In this document: positions 1 to 11,092 of the stretch, piece after piece
How positions within the stretch are numbered: position 1 is the stretch's first letter
Layout of the letters: each line of letters opens with the position of its first letter
Notes under the pieces: generated by a model
Databases searched by the model: none
The model's input: only the letters and a program-made list of their open reading frames with translations
Told to the model about the DNA's origin: nothing
Assembly (NCBI GenBank): GCA_963383645.1
Contig: OY726567.1
Span: forward strand, 65,810,552-65,874,551
Length of the DNA stretch: 64,000 nucleotides
Source: Muscardinus avellanarius
Taxonomy: Eukaryota > Chordata > Mammalia > Rodentia > Gliridae
Direction: 5' to 3'
Made by a program: the position numbers and the translations under genes

Positions 1-12
1 TGGTGATGACAG
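1..12 (+). CDS. NCR1: NCR1 Ig1 exon, last 12 bases
   Basis: The window opens with the last bases of the first Ig-domain exon, reading V-M-T-G up to the donor at 13 (GTAACT). Human NKp46 has V-V-T-E at this place, immediately before MYDTPT. The reading phase (one base left over) fits the acceptor at 2183. Confidence 0.75.
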
Positions 13-723
13 GTAACTATTCTCTAGCGGCAGGGTCATCTCCTTGGCTTGAATCCTGGGGCAGACCATCAACCATTAATGCTCCAAGCTCCTCCAAGCC
101 CCATTCAGACACCGCCAGTCCAGGCAGGCGATTGGGTATTCAGTCCATCTCTGTATCCTAAGAGCAAATTTATCTCAGGTCAAATTCTCCAGGGGAAGCC
201 GGGCGTGATGGCGTAGGCCTGTCATCCCAGTACCTGTGAGGCTGAGACGGGAGGATTGCAGGTTCTAAACCAGCCTTGGCAACCTAGTGAGGCCGTGTTA
301 CCATATAAGAAATAAAATCAGAGCCAGGTGTGGTGGTGCATGTTTGTAATCCCAGTACTCGCGATGCTGAGACAGGAGGATGGCGGGTTCCTGGGAAGCC
401 TCAGCTACTTCGTGAGGCCCTCTGCAACTTAGTGAGACCTTGTTTAAAAACCAAAAAGTAAGCCGGGCGTGGTGGCGCACGCTTGTAATCCCCGCGCTTG
501 GGAGGCAGAGACAGGAGGATCATGCAGGTTCGAAGCCAGCCGCGCGCTGGCTTAGGAGACCCTGTTTCCAAATAAAAATGTAAAAATAGGTCTGGGAGTG
601 TAGCCCGGAGGTAGAAGGGCTTCCAGGAACCCCAGTACCACCAAAAGAAAAAACAAAAAAACAAAAAATAGGGCTGGAGGTATAGCTCAGAGGTAGAATG
701 CCCCTGGGTTCAATCCCCAGTAC

Positions 724-787
<64 letters not shown>

Positions 788-801
788 GGGAGGAAGAATG
801 A

Positions 802-849
<48 letters not shown>

Positions 850-3846
850 GAAGAGAGGGAAGGAAGGAAGGAAGGAAGGAAGGAAGGAAGGAAGGAAGGG
901 AGGGAGGGAGGGAGGGGAAGGAAGCTGCTGGGGATACATCTTGAAGATAATGCTTCTGGGTTCAGTCCCCAGTAGCCCCCAAAAAAAATTCTCCAGGGAA
1001 CAGTCTCTGTCATGAATAATTATGTTCAGGGGCATCACTAAAGGGTGTCCTCGAAAATACCTATAATGAGCATGTGTAGCGGCATAGGCCTATAATCTCA
1101 ATACTTGGGAGGCTGAGACAGGAGGATCACTGGCTCAAGGCCAGCCTCAGCATCCTAGCAAGATCCTGTTTCAAAATAAGAAATAAAAAGGGCTGGAGGT
1201 ATAACTCAAAGGTAGAATTTCCCTGGGTCAATTCCCTGTACAAACAAAACATCAAGTAAACAGAAGATGGGCTCATTCCCAGGCTTTTGATGGTGGAGCC
1301 GGGGTATCTGGATTTCTAACTGGCTCCCAGGTGACAGTGATGAGGAGGCTGGCCCTCAGGAGCAGACTCTGAAGCGCACTGGTGCACAATAGTTCCCAGA
1401 GAGAGTTTATGGAAGCTGGAACAGCAAGCATCATCCTTGGAGGAGAGAACAGCAACCGTGCTTCCGTGACCAGGACAAACCTAGGAAACAGAGAAAGAGG
1501 TGTCTGGTCTTAAGGGCAAGAAAAAGAGAGCTAGGGAAGGCAGAGGCAAGCTAACTTTGTCTTTTTTCGGGGGGGGGGGTGGTATTAGGGATTGAACCCA
1601 AGGGCATTCTACCTCCAAGCTACACCTCCAGCCTCTTTTCTTTCTTTTCTTTTTTTTTTTTTTTTTTTTTTGCAGTAGTGGGGATGGAACTCAGTGACAT
1701 TCTACCTCTGAGCTACACCCCAAGCCCTATTCTATTTATTTATTTATTTATTTTGGTGGTACTGAGGTTCCTGGAAGCCCTTCTACCTCCGGGCTACACT
1801 CCCAGGCCTATTTTATACTTTTTTATTTTTGGAAACAGGGTCTCTTAAGCCAGCGCGGCTGGCTTCAAACCTGCGCCATCCTCCTGTCTCCGCCTCCCAA
1901 GTGCGGGGATTACAAGCGTGTGCCACCACACCCGGCTTTATTCTTTTATTTTAAAACAGGGTCTCACTGAGTTGCAAAGGACCTCCCTAAATAGTGAACC
2001 GCGATCCTCCCGTCTCACCAAATGCTGGGATTACAAGCGTGCACCACCACGGCAGCTCAGCCTATTATTTTTGGCTGGCCTAGAGCCTGTGATCCTCCTG
2101 TCTCACCCTTCCGAGTACCGGGATGACAGGCGCACGTATCCCTCTAACCAGGCTCTTTACCTATCAGCCACCTTCTCTCGCAGGAATGTATGACACCCCC
2201 ACCCTCTCAGTTCATCCCGGGCCTGAGGTGGCCTTGAGGGAGAGCCTGACCTTCTATTGCCGTCTAGAGACTACCACCGGCAAGTTCTTTCTGCTCAAGG
2301 AAGACCGTCCCATCAGCCAGCATAAACTTGGGAACATCCAGGGGGAGTTCCCCCTGGGCCCCACAACTGCAGCCCACAAAGGAACATACAGATGTTTTGG
2401 CTCCTACAACAATCATATTTGGTCTTTCCCCAGCGAGCCCGTGACACTCGAGGTCACAGGTGAGGACGCTCGTTTTTTATGGGGAGGGGGTTGTATTGGG
2501 GATTGAACCCAGTGGTATTCTACCTCCAAGCAACACCTCCACCTCCTCCCCCAGTGTCTTACCCAGAGCCTTGGGAGAACCCCAGACAGTAATGGGGAAG
2601 ATGGCATGCAATCACCGTTTCTTAGAAACCCAGCCCCATCCTTTCTGAATGACAACACCAGAGGGACAGAGGCAAGGACACAGAGGAGAGACACCAAGAC
2701 CCAAATCGCTTTTGATTTTTGTTTCCAGGAGATGCTGGGAATACCAGCCATGTACCCACAGACCCCACCTCTTCTTCTACTGGTGAGTAACTAGCCCTTC
2801 TAAGCAAAGAGGAAGAATGAAAACTTCCCAGGGATGCTATAAATATGAAATTTGTTCAAAATACCTGTGGAGTGCCTGGCATCAACTAAAGCCACATTGG
2901 TCACCCAAATTACTTGGTCTTTGGGCCATTGATATTCCAGCAACAGGAGACAGACCATGAGTCACGAGGAGACAGATGAGTTCTGCCGGGCGTGGTGGTG
3001 CACACCTGTAATCCCAGTGCTTGGGAGGCTGAGACAGAATTGTGGGTTCAAGCCTCAGCAACTTAGCAGGATCCTCAGCAACTCAGTGAAACCCTGTTTA
3101 AAAAGGGGGAGGCTGAGCCGGGCGTGGTGGCGTACGCTTGTAATCCCCGTGCTTGGGAGGCGGAGACAGGAGGATTGCACAGGTTCAAAGCCAGCCGCAC
3201 AAGAGACACTGTTTCAAAAATATAAAATGGGTCTGGGAGTGTAGCCCAGAGTAGAAGGGCTTCCAGGAACCCCAGTACCACCAAAAAAAAGGGGGGGAGG
3301 CTGGGGGTGTAACTCAGAGGTAGAATGCCTTTGGGCTCAACCCCCAGTACCACACACACATATACACAAAAACAATGTTCTGTGGCAATACTGGGGGCTG
3401 GGTGGGGCTAGGGCAGCTCCTTTAGGGTACAGAAGAAAATGGTATAAGTTTGCTGGGAGCCATCTGTGGTGGCACACACTTGTAATCCCAGTACTTGGGA
3501 GGCTGAGACAGGAGGATCTCAGGTTTACAGGCAGCCTCGGCAACTTGTGAGGCCCTCCACAACTTAGTGAGACCGTGTTTCAAAATAAAAAGGACTGGAG
3601 GTGTAGCTTGGAGGTAGAATGTCTCTGGGTTCAACCCCCCAGTACTGCAAAAAAAAATTTTTTTGCTGGGCGTGGTGGCAGACACCTATAATCCCAGGAC
3701 TTGGGAAGCTTAGACCAGAGGATTGAAGGTTTTAGGTCAGCCTCAGCAATTTAGCAAGACTCTATTTTAAAATAACTAAATAAAGGAGGGCTGGGGGTGT
3801 AGCTCAGAAATAGAATGTCCCTGGTTTAAATCCCAGTCAGAGAGAC

Positions 3847-3903
<57 letters not shown>

Positions 3904-4450
3904 CCAGAGGCTGAGTTTAGTTCTAGGACTAACACGTGCATATCTTCATGCCAGAGAGATCCCCTCTGGGAGTCCCATTTTCCTCAGCACTGAGCTACAA
4001 CCCCAGCCCTTTTTATTTTTTTCTTTGATACAGGGTATAAATTGCCAGGAAGAACTTGAAATTGCCATCCTCATGCCTCAGCCTCACAGATAGCTGGGAT
4101 TACAGGTGCATGTACCACACGTGGCTGAAACCAATTAAATATTTTTTTAAACGTTACTGTGGGTATTGGAGAGTTCTACCTCCGGGCTACCCCATCCCAC
4201 CCCTCCTTTTTTTTTTGAAACGGTCTCGCTAAATTGCCTAGGGTCAGCCAGGCGTGGTGGCGCACGCTTGTAATCCCAGCATTTGGGAGGCTGAGACCTG
4301 AGGATAGCGGTTCGCGGACAGCCTCAGCTACTTAGTGAGGCCCTCTACAACTCAGTGAGACCCGGTTTCAAAATAAAGAATAAAAAATAGGGCTGGGGCT
4401 GTAGCTCAGAGGTCAAATGCCCTGGGTTCCCTCCCAAGACCCGCAAAAAA

Positions 4451-4485
<35 letters not shown>

Positions 4486-5254
4486 AATAAAAAATAAATT
4501 GCCTAGGGTCTTGCTAACTTGCTGAGGCTAGCCTCCAACCTGCGATCCTCCTGTGTCAGCCTTCCAAGTCCTGGGATTACAGACCTGCATCTCCACCAGC
4601 AGATGAAGCCCCTGGGACTCAAAATTGGGTGGAAACCTTGGGAAGAAAGCTGTAAAAGTGATGGCACAGGCTTGGGGTAGAGGATGGAGGCTGAGATGGC
4701 TAGAAGGAGCCATCTTCCGCTCCTCACTCCTCTTTTCCTCATCGTGGGCAGATTCCCAGGACACCTGCCTCGGGATCACAGAGTCAGGATTCACCAGAGG
4801 TAACTGGGCAGCTGGGGGTGCAGGCGCTAAGGCAAGAGCGAGCGAGCGGGTGGTGACCTGCGGGGCGAGGGAATTGGGGCGGGCGGGGAGCCCCCAGCGC
4901 CGTCTGGCCAGCGGTCCCTCCCTTGTTCCGATCACAGAAGCTACGGGCAACCTCTTCCGGATTGGGATGGCGTGCCTGGTCCTGGTGGCTCTCCTGGGGC
5001 TCTTGGTGGAAGAACGGTTCTGCAGGAAGAGGGCTCACCTGGGGGCTAACAGAGCTGCCAGATGGGAATGCAAAAGGTTGCGAGTGCCAAGCCCCCTCGA
5101 AGCGGAACCCGGAGCCGCGGGTGGCTCTGCAGGCAGCTCCCGGTGCCCACACGCTGGACCCGCCGAGAAGGGAGCCGCGGGGACCCGGGGGCGGCCGCGC
5201 GGAGTGAGACCCAGCATCCCGGGGACGGATGAAGATGCTACCTTTCTTCTATAG
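1..5254 (+). CDS. NCR1: NCR1 (NKp46), 3' part, five coding exons
   Basis: Natural cytotoxicity receptor 1 is a type I membrane protein of NK cells and ILCs that pairs with FcR-gamma/CD3-zeta. Coding exons are 1-12 (partial), 2184-2459, 2729-2782, 4752-4799 and 4938-5254. Every junction has GT-AG borders and phase 1, and the exons join without a stop for 234 codons to TAG at 5252-5254. The C2-type Ig domain contains [15 protein letters not shown] and [10 protein letters not shown], near-identical to human NKp46. A Ser/Thr/Pro stalk follows, then a membrane helix that starts [13 protein letters not shown] and keeps the arginine needed to bind the ITAM adaptors. The tail is unusually long (about 79 residues after the helix, against about 30 in human). 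The signal peptide and most of Ig1 lie left of the window. The neighbouring NLRP pair matches human synteny (FCAR-NCR1-NLRP7-NLRP2). Confidence 0.93.
724..918. repeat. (GAAA)n/(GGAA)n polypurine tract
   Basis: About 195 bases of almost pure purine: GAAA units to about 850, then GGAA units, then GGGA units. It starts directly at the 3' end of the ID half at 671-722, so it probably grew from that SINE's A-rich tail. Confidence 0.95.
1310..1390 (+). mobile_element. MER5-like hAT DNA transposon fragment
   Basis: The string of GGATTTCTAACTGGCTCCC, AGGTGACAGTGATGAGGAGG and ACTCTGAAGCGCACTGG resembles the 3' half of the mammalian MER5A (hAT-Charlie) consensus as I remember it. It is an old, non-autonomous, diverged copy. 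Confidence 0.55.
2184..2459 (+). CDS. NCR1: NCR1 second Ig-like domain exon
   Basis: Acceptor CTCTCGCAG ends at 2183 and donor GTGAGG starts at 2460. This exon codes one C2-type Ig domain of about 92 residues. Its two disulfide cysteines lie in FYCRLE and YRCFGSY, and it ends in [13 protein letters not shown]. The sequence is intact and is the strongest single identifier of NKp46 in the window. Confidence 0.95.
2460..2728. other. NCR1 intron between Ig2 and stalk exons
   Basis: A short intron. It carries a minus-strand dID fragment at about 2478-2550 (GGGGATTGAACCCAGTGG). The rest looks like single-copy intron. Confidence 0.6.
2729..2782 (+). CDS. NCR1: NCR1 stalk exon 1
   Basis: This 54-base exon follows a pyrimidine-rich acceptor (TTTGTTTCCAG) and ends at donor GTGAGT at 2783. 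It codes [18 protein letters not shown], a Thr/Ser/Pro-rich linker that aligns with the human stalk GDIENTSLAPEDPT. The Asn in N-T-S is a potential N-glycosylation site. Confidence 0.85.
3838..3901. repeat. (AG)n microsatellite
   Basis: About 60 bases of AG repeats with a few ACAG interruptions at the left end, joined to the ID half of the preceding SINE. Confidence 0.95.
4249..4440 (+). mobile_element. Near-complete B1-dID SINE (subtype 1)
   Basis: A good type copy. The B1-like head GCCAGGCGTGGTGGCGCACG leads into a left half that ends CAAAATAAAGAATAAAAAAT. The dID half follows, with GTAGCTCAGAGGTCAAATGC (A box) and GGGTTCCCTCCC (B box). An A-rich tail that grew into (TAAA)n follows at 4447-4496. 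Confidence 0.85.
4447..4496. repeat. (TAAA)n microsatellite
   Basis: About a dozen TAAA units at the tail of a SINE. Confidence 0.93.
4752..4799 (+). CDS. NCR1: NCR1 stalk exon 2
   Basis: This 48-base exon runs between acceptor GTGGGCAG and donor GTAACT, with phase 1 at both ends. It codes [16 protein letters not shown], weakly similar to the human membrane-proximal stalk (ADTWGTYLLTTETG). The call rests on phase, size and position. It contains an extra cysteine. Confidence 0.7.
4835..5225. promoter_or_regulatory. CpG-rich island over the NCR1 last exon
   Basis: This stretch is dense in CpG (repeated GCGAGCG, GGGGCGGGCGGGG, GCGGCCGCGCGG) compared with the AT-rich repeats around it. It covers the end of the last intron and most of the last coding exon. 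It may be a CpG island or a remnant of a GC-rich conversion or insertion. No promoter elements are evident. Confidence 0.5.
4938..5254 (+). CDS. NCR1: NCR1 transmembrane and extended cytoplasmic exon
   Basis: Acceptor GATCACAG ends at 4937. The exon codes a short juxtamembrane piece, then a helix of about 20 hydrophobic residues ([14 protein letters not shown]) preceded by the adaptor-binding arginine. A basic tail [10 protein letters not shown] follows. In human NKp46 the protein stops soon after a W-E-G-R-R-R-L segment. Here the matching W-E-C-K-R-L-R continues for about 50 Gly/Ala/Pro/Arg-rich residues and ends DEDATFLL before TAG. No ITAM or ITIM is visible in the tail. The segment is very CpG-rich. 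Confidence 0.85.
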
Positions 5255-5604
5255 ACAAATCCTCCTGTTCTTTTTAAGTTTTTCGAGCCCACTTATTACA
5301 AATCATACATTTTTAAAAAAAAAATATATATATATATATATGCTTTTATTGGTGCATCATTATTCATAATGAGGTTCGGAGTGATAAAAGCACACGTGTA
5401 GCCAGCCGGGCGTGGTGACACACGCTTGTAATCCCAGCATTCGGGAGGCTGAGACCTGGAGGATCGCGGTTCGCGGACAGCCTCAGCTACTAGTGAGGCC
5501 CTTTGCAACTCAGTGAGACCCGGTTTCAAAATAAAGAATAAGAAAAAATAGGGCTGGGAGTGTAGCTCAGAGGTAGAATGCCCCTGGGTTCCATCCCCAG
5601 TACT

Positions 5605-5607
<3 letters not shown>

Positions 5608-5642
<35 letters not shown>
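5608..5642. repeat. (CA)n microsatellite
   Basis: About 17 CA units following the dID half of the SINE at 5406-5605. Confidence 0.95.
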
Positions 5643-5645
<3 letters not shown>

Positions 5646-5859
5646 GTTTCCCTCCAGCTCCTTGGCTCCCTTCCCTTCCCCTGTTCCTGGTACTGAGATT
5701 GGCATTGCTAGCTTATCTATGTCTACAGCATTTTTTAACTGCTCCCTTCCTCAAGCCTCCTTGCCCCAGCCCACCCCTCTCCCCTCCGTCACTCCTCTGG
5801 AGTGTCTCCTTTGCACAAAGCCCTTGTTTTGCAATTTCTCTCTAGCTTCCACATATAAA

Positions 5860-6030
5860 ACATACATATATACCCTCGGCTTTCTGAGACTAATCTCACT
5901 TAACATAATATTATCTAGTTCTATCCATTTTCCTGCAAATGATTTAATTTTGCTTTTCTTTATGGCCGAGGAACTATTTCCTTCCCTCTCTGGCCTTTGT
6001 CTCGTTTTTCTTCTTTCTCTCCTCTGCAGA
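5860..6030 (-). mobile_element. L1 3' end fragment
   Basis: AATCTCACTTAACATAATAT, TTCTATCCATTTTCCTGCAA and CTTTATGGCCGAGGAACTAT match the reverse complement of the old mammalian L1M 3' region (CTTAGCATAATG, CATCCATGTTG, ATGGCTGAATAATATTCC). Confidence 0.65.
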
Positions 6031-6940
6031 ACGCCATTTGAAATAACAACTTTGGGGTGGGGAGCATGCCTATAATCTCCCAATTTAGGACATAGAAACA
6101 GGAGTATCACAGGTTCAAGGCCAGCCTCAGCAACTTGATGAGACCCTCAATAACTTAGCAACACCCTGAGTCAAAAATTAAACAGGAGCTGGGCGTGGTG
6201 GCACAGGCTTGTAATCCCAGCGTTTGGGAGGCTAAGACTGGAGGATCTCGGTTCGTGGGCAGCCCCAGCTACTTAGTGAGGCCCTTTGCAACTCAGTGAG
6301 ACCCTATTTCAAAATATAAAGAATAAAATATAGGGCTGGGGGTGTAGTTCGGAGGTAGAATGCCCCTGGGTTCCATCCCCAGTACCGCTTCCCAAAATTA
6401 AAAAGGGCTGGGGGCATAGCTTGGAGGTAGAGTGTGCCTGGGGTCTATCCCCAGTACCAAAATTAAATAAATAGTCTTTTGTCTTTGCAAATTGTATTGA
6501 GGAAGAGGGTACTGGGGATTGAACCTTAGGGCTTTCTGCCTCTGAGCCAAATCCCTGGCCCGTATATATATGTGGTACTAGGGATTCGATTCAGGGACAT
6601 TCTACCTCTGAGCTACACCCCCAACCCTATTTTTTATTTATTTATTTGGAAACAAGGTCTTACTAGGTTCTTGAGCATCTCACTGCTTGCTGAGGCTGGC
6701 TTCGAACCTGTGCGATCCTCCCGTCTCAGCCTCCCAAGTACTAGGATTATAAGCATGTGCCACCACACCTGGCTCTCATTTTTATTTTTTATTTTAAAAC
6801 AGAGCCTCACTCAGTTGCTAAGGCTGGCTGACTGCAAACCTGGAATCCTCTTTTCTCAGCCTCCTAAGTACTGAGATTATAGGTATGTGCCACCATACCC
6901 CACTTTCTGTGCAAATTTCTAAGAACTACAGTCACCATAA

Positions 6941-6942
6941 TG

Positions 6943-6981
<39 letters not shown>

Positions 6982-6984
6982 TTT
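6941..6984. repeat. (TTTA)n microsatellite
   Basis: Eleven TTTA/ATTT units at the tail side of a minus-strand SINE. Confidence 0.95.
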
Positions 6985-7189
6985 TGGTGGTACTAGGGTG
7001 GAACTCACAGGCTTTCTACCTCCGGGCTATACTCCCAGACCTATTTTATACTTTATTTGGAAACAGGGTCTCGCTAAGTTGCTGAGAGCCTCACTAAGTA
7101 GCTGAGGCTGGCTTCAAACCTGTGCGATCCTCCTGTCTCAGCCTCCCAAGCGCGGGGATTATAAGCGTGCGCCACCACGCCCGGCTCAT

Positions 7190-7950
7190 AATATATGTTA
7201 GATCCTCAGGATTCATTCATCTTACGCCCTAGGACTAACATCTCTCCACTCCCCCATCCCAGCAACCACCATCCTACACTCTGTATCTATGAATCCAACA
7301 TTTTTTTTTTTTTGCAGTACTAGAGATGGAACCCAGGTGCATTCTACCTCCGAGCTACACCTCCAGCCCTGTTTTTTATTCTTTATTTTGAAACAGGGTC
7401 TCACTGAGTTACAAAGGGCCTCAATAAGTAGTAGCTGAGACTGTCCAGGAACTGTGATCCTCCTGTCTCAGCCTCCCAAATTCTGGGATTACAAGGGTGC
7501 ACCACCACGCCTGGCTCGAATCCAACTTTTTAAAGATTCCTCAGGTGAGATAAGTATTTGTCTTCCTGGTATTTCATTTAGCATAGTATTTCCAGGTCCA
7601 ACTAAGTTACTGCAAGTGACAGGAATACCCCCTTTTTTATTTATTTTTATTTTGTGTGTGGGGGGGGGTCTGGGGATGGAACCCAGAGGCATTTGACCTC
7701 CGAGCTATACCCCCTGCCCAACTTTTTATTCTTTATTTTGAGACCTCACTGAGTTGCAGAGGGCCTCACTAAGTAGCTGAGGCTGTCTGCAAACCACGAT
7801 CCTCTGGTCTCAGCCTCCCAAATGCTGGGATTGATTGCAAGCGTGCACCACCACACCCGGCCATTTTTTTTATTTATCCATCAATAAACTCAGGCTGCTT
7901 CCATGCTTTGGTTATTATGAATTTTAATGCATTGAATATGGGAATGAAAT
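7190..7950 (-). mobile_element. L1M 3' region interrupted by two SINEs
   Basis: L1-type pieces at 7190-7300 (GTTAGATCCTCAGGATTCAT, CAACCACCATCCTACACTCT), 7520-7625 (CATTTAGCATAGTATTTCC) and 7866-7950 (TTGGTTATTATGAATTTTAA) are collinear with the old L1M consensus. Minus-strand B1-dID copies at about 7300-7520 and 7650-7865 split them, so those SINEs landed inside the L1. Confidence 0.7.
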
Positions 7951-8834
7951 GATCACTCCATTGAAGCAACAAATCCACCAGGGTCGGGCATGGTGGCACA
8001 CACCTGTAATTCCAGAACTTGGGAAACTGAGACAGGAGAATTCCAGGTTTGAGATCACCTTGAGCCTCTTAGCAAGACCCTGTGCAACTTAGATTTTATC
8101 CAAAATTTAAAAATTTTACTATCAAAATCTTTACAGTGGTGCATGCTTATAATCCCAGTACTTTGGAGGCTGAGACAGCAGGATCGGGCAGGTTTGAAGT
8201 CAGCCTCATCTATTTAGTGAGGCTCTCAACAACTTAGTGGGACCCTGTTTCCAAATAAAATATAAAATAGATCTGGGGGCATAGCCTCAAAGTAGAAGGC
8301 CTCTGAGTTCCATCCACAGTACTGGAAAAAAAATCTTTACAGAAGCCAGACATAAGGGCACATGCCTGCAACCTTAGTACTTAGGAGCCCGAGACAGGTT
8401 TTACAGATTTGAGAAGAGCCTTTGCAAATAGTGAGATTCTCATAACCTAGCAAGACCCTGTTTCAAAATAAAAATTAAAAATAAAGCTAGGAGCTGGGCG
8501 TGGTGGCACATGTTTCTAATCCTAGCATTTGGGAGGCTGAGACCAGAGGATCGTGGTTCGTGGACAGCCTCAGCTACTTAGTGAAGCCCTTTGCAACTCA
8601 GTGAGACCTGGTTTCAAAATAAAGAATAAAAAATAGGGCAGGGGGGCCAGGAGTGGTGGCGCACGCTTGTAATAGCCGTGCTTGGGAGGTGGAGACAAGA
8701 GGATCACGCAGGTTCAAGCCAGCGGCGCTGACTAAGGAGACCCTGTTTCCAAATTAAAAAGTATAAAAATAGGTCTGGGAGTGTAGCCCGGAGGTAGAAG
8801 GGTTTCCAGGAACCCCAGTACCACCAAAAAAAAT

Positions 8835-8837
<3 letters not shown>

Positions 8838-8885
<48 letters not shown>
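8838..8885. repeat. (TA)n microsatellite
   Basis: About 24 TA units between two SINE-derived segments. Confidence 0.95.
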
Positions 8886-8887
<2 letters not shown>

Positions 8888-9768
8888 CGGGCAAGGGGTG
8901 TAACTTGGAGGTAGAATGCGCCTGGGTTCCATCCCCAGACCTGGAAAAAAAAAAAATAGAGCTAGATGTGGTGGCACACGTTTGTAATCCCAGCATTTGG
9001 AGGCTGATAGAGGAGGATCACAGGTGTGCTGTCAGCCTCAGCTACTTAGTGAGGCCCTCTGCAACTTATTTAGACTGTGTCAAAATAAAGGATAAAAATA
9101 GGGCAAAAAAAAAATCTCAGAAGTAGGAGGTAGTAACAATAGAACAAACCCAGCTTTCTGTTAACAGCTATGTTCCTGGGGCAAGATATCTCTCCTCTAC
9201 TTCCACCTTTCCAGAAAGAACAGTATCTCCTTTTTTCTTTTTTGTAGTGGGGAATGAACCCAGCTCATTCTATCTCCAAACTATACCTTAGCTTTTTATT
9301 TTTTTGAAACAAGGTTCCAAAAGATTGCTGAGTCTCCCTAAATTGCTGAGGTTGGCCTCAAACCTGCAATCTTTCTGTCTCAGCCTCCCCAAGTACTTGA
9401 ATTATAAGCATGTGCCACTAAACCAGTCATTTATAGCATAATGAGAAATATCATCCTGAGGTGGTATCAATGATCTATTATTGTAATTATCAAGACTCTG
9501 TTTTTTTTTTTTTTTTTTTTTTTGTGGTTCTACCTCTGGGCTACACTCCCAGACCTATTTTATATATTTTTTTGAAACAGGGTCTCTTAAGCTAGCGCGG
9601 CTGGCTTCGAACCAGCGCCTTCCTCCTGTCTCCACCTCCCAAGCGCAGGGATTACAAGTGTGTACCGCCACACCCGGCAAGACCCTGTTTCTAAATAAGA
9701 AATAAAATCAGGCTGGGGGTATAGCTCAAAAGTAGAATGCCTGAGTTCAATCCCCACTACCACACACA

Positions 9769-9825
9769 CAAAAATAAATAAATTAAATAAATAAATAAAT
9801 AAATAAATAAAAATAAATTAACCTA
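9769..9825. repeat. (AAAT)n microsatellite
   Basis: AAATA units at the tail of the dID segment at about 9715-9765. Confidence 0.85.
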
Positions 9826-9884
9826 AAAGGGCTGGGATATAGCTCAGAGGTAAAATGCTCCTGGGTTCAATCCCCAGTTGTCAA

Positions 9885-10620
9885 AACAAAACTCAGGAGC
9901 CAGAACACAAAGACGCTTGGTGGAAGAATGTCCCCCTCTGTACTCAGACATCACCCACACTGACCCCTCATCGCACTCCCCAACCCACTGGAAACTGGGT
10001 TTTTCCCACAATTATTTCCCCCAACGCCATTTCTGTGATAAACACTCATGAGTTTCCTGGAACCTGCGGTTATATTTGACACTCTGACCACTTCCTCTTT
10101 AAAACACAGGCCCGGCTGGCTTTCTGACCTACTTCACTAGAGGTTTTCTCAGAGATGAGCACCACCAGGCCTCCGGCTTCACCAACGCAGGTCCTCTCTG
10201 GGCTCCTGGGGTCTCCCCTCCATGGAGGGGAGCCTGGGTTGATCTCCAACTCTTCTTAGATGGACACCCAGATCTGATCCTCTGAGCCCCATTTCTTTCT
10301 TCCAGAACGTCAGTTTATTTTATCAGTCTCTTTTCAGCCGGGCTTTGCCACCTTCCTGTCACCAAAACAGTTCTCTAACTTGGACAAATCCCAGTCCTAC
10401 CCGTGGTCCCTCCCTCTCCCTTCTCCTCCACATCTGCACGCTACTCACATCACTGCTGGACTGGCCTCATGAGCTACTGCAAGCCGGGTACCACCACCAC
10501 CCCGCCCCACCTGCATGTGGTTGGTAGACAAACATTTTTATTATTTCTCCTGATAAGTGTTATATCTACTAGGCTCTGGAAATTCCAATCTGGGTACAGG
10601 TCTTATGTCAACATTTTATG
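9885..10620. other. Apparently single-copy intergenic segment
   Basis: About 740 bases without recognisable SINE, LTR or coding exon. Short ORFs (60-86 codons) show no known motif. It could hold an old diverged repeat or regulatory DNA, and I see no specific function. Confidence 0.45.
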
Positions 10621-11040
10621 TTTTTGGCACTGCGGATTAAACCTGGGGGTATTCTGCCTCTGAGCTACACCCCCCCCCGCCCCGCCCTACTTTATTTTCT
10701 GGAAACAGGGTCTCACTAGGTTGATGGATCTCATTACTTGCTGAGACTGTCCTCAAACCTGTGAGCCTCCTGTCTCAGCCTTCTAAGTACTAAGGTTGCA
10801 AACATATGCCACCACACCTGGATTTTTGTGTGTGTATGTGGTCCTGGGGATAGAACTCAGGGGCCTTCCGCCTCTAGGTTATACCCCCAGACCTATTTTA
10901 TTTGGAAACAGTGTCTCCCTAAGTTGCTGAGGCAGGCTTTGAACTTGTGATCTTCCCGTGTTAGCTTCCCAAGTACTGGGATTACAAGGATTATTGTGAT
11001 TCTTCTAACCCCTAGGCAATAGACATAGACACAGATAAGT

Positions 11041-11049
11041 CGTGTGTGC

Positions 11050-11085
<36 letters not shown>
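11041..11085. repeat. (TG)n microsatellite
   Basis: GTGTGCGTGCG followed by an unbroken TG run, at the head of a minus-strand dID fragment. Confidence 0.93.

Positions 11086-11092
<7 letters not shown>

Larger units (their letters stand above)
13..2183. mobile_element. NCR1 intron packed with B1-dID SINEs
   Basis: Plus-strand copies lie at about 198-315, 322-455, 462-660 and 1063-1250, each with a GGGCGTGG-like head, an R-S-Q-P-like middle and an A-rich end. ID-type halves lie at about 671-722 and 923-985. Minus-strand copies lie at about 1580-1735, 1745-1940 and 1943-2060. The stretch 1390-1560 shows nothing recognisable. Confidence 0.8.
2783..4751. mobile_element. NCR1 intron with multiple B1-dID SINEs
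   Basis: Plus-strand SINEs lie at about 2986-3110, 3117-3290, 3299-3352 (ID half only), 3466-3650, 3666-3835 and 4249-4440. Minus-strand fragments lie at about 3985-4130, 4155-4235 and 4500-4600. Nothing coding is seen. The segment 2800-2980 looks single-copy. Confidence 0.8.

Noticed and set aside
698..1015. Lys/Glu/Arg-rich ORF of 105 codons and its Phe/Leu-rich antisense
   Set aside because: Translation of the (GAAA)n/(GGAA)n repeat.
4249..4440. tRNA-like A and B boxes repeated throughout the window
   Set aside because: They belong to ID/dID halves of SINEs. No cloverleaf with intact acceptor stem and anticodon arm is present, so no tRNA gene is called.
4625..4751. Upstream part of the 209-codon ORF that leads into the NCR1 last exons
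   Set aside because: It lies before a clear splice acceptor at 4751 and reads intron. Only the exon-bounded parts match NKp46.
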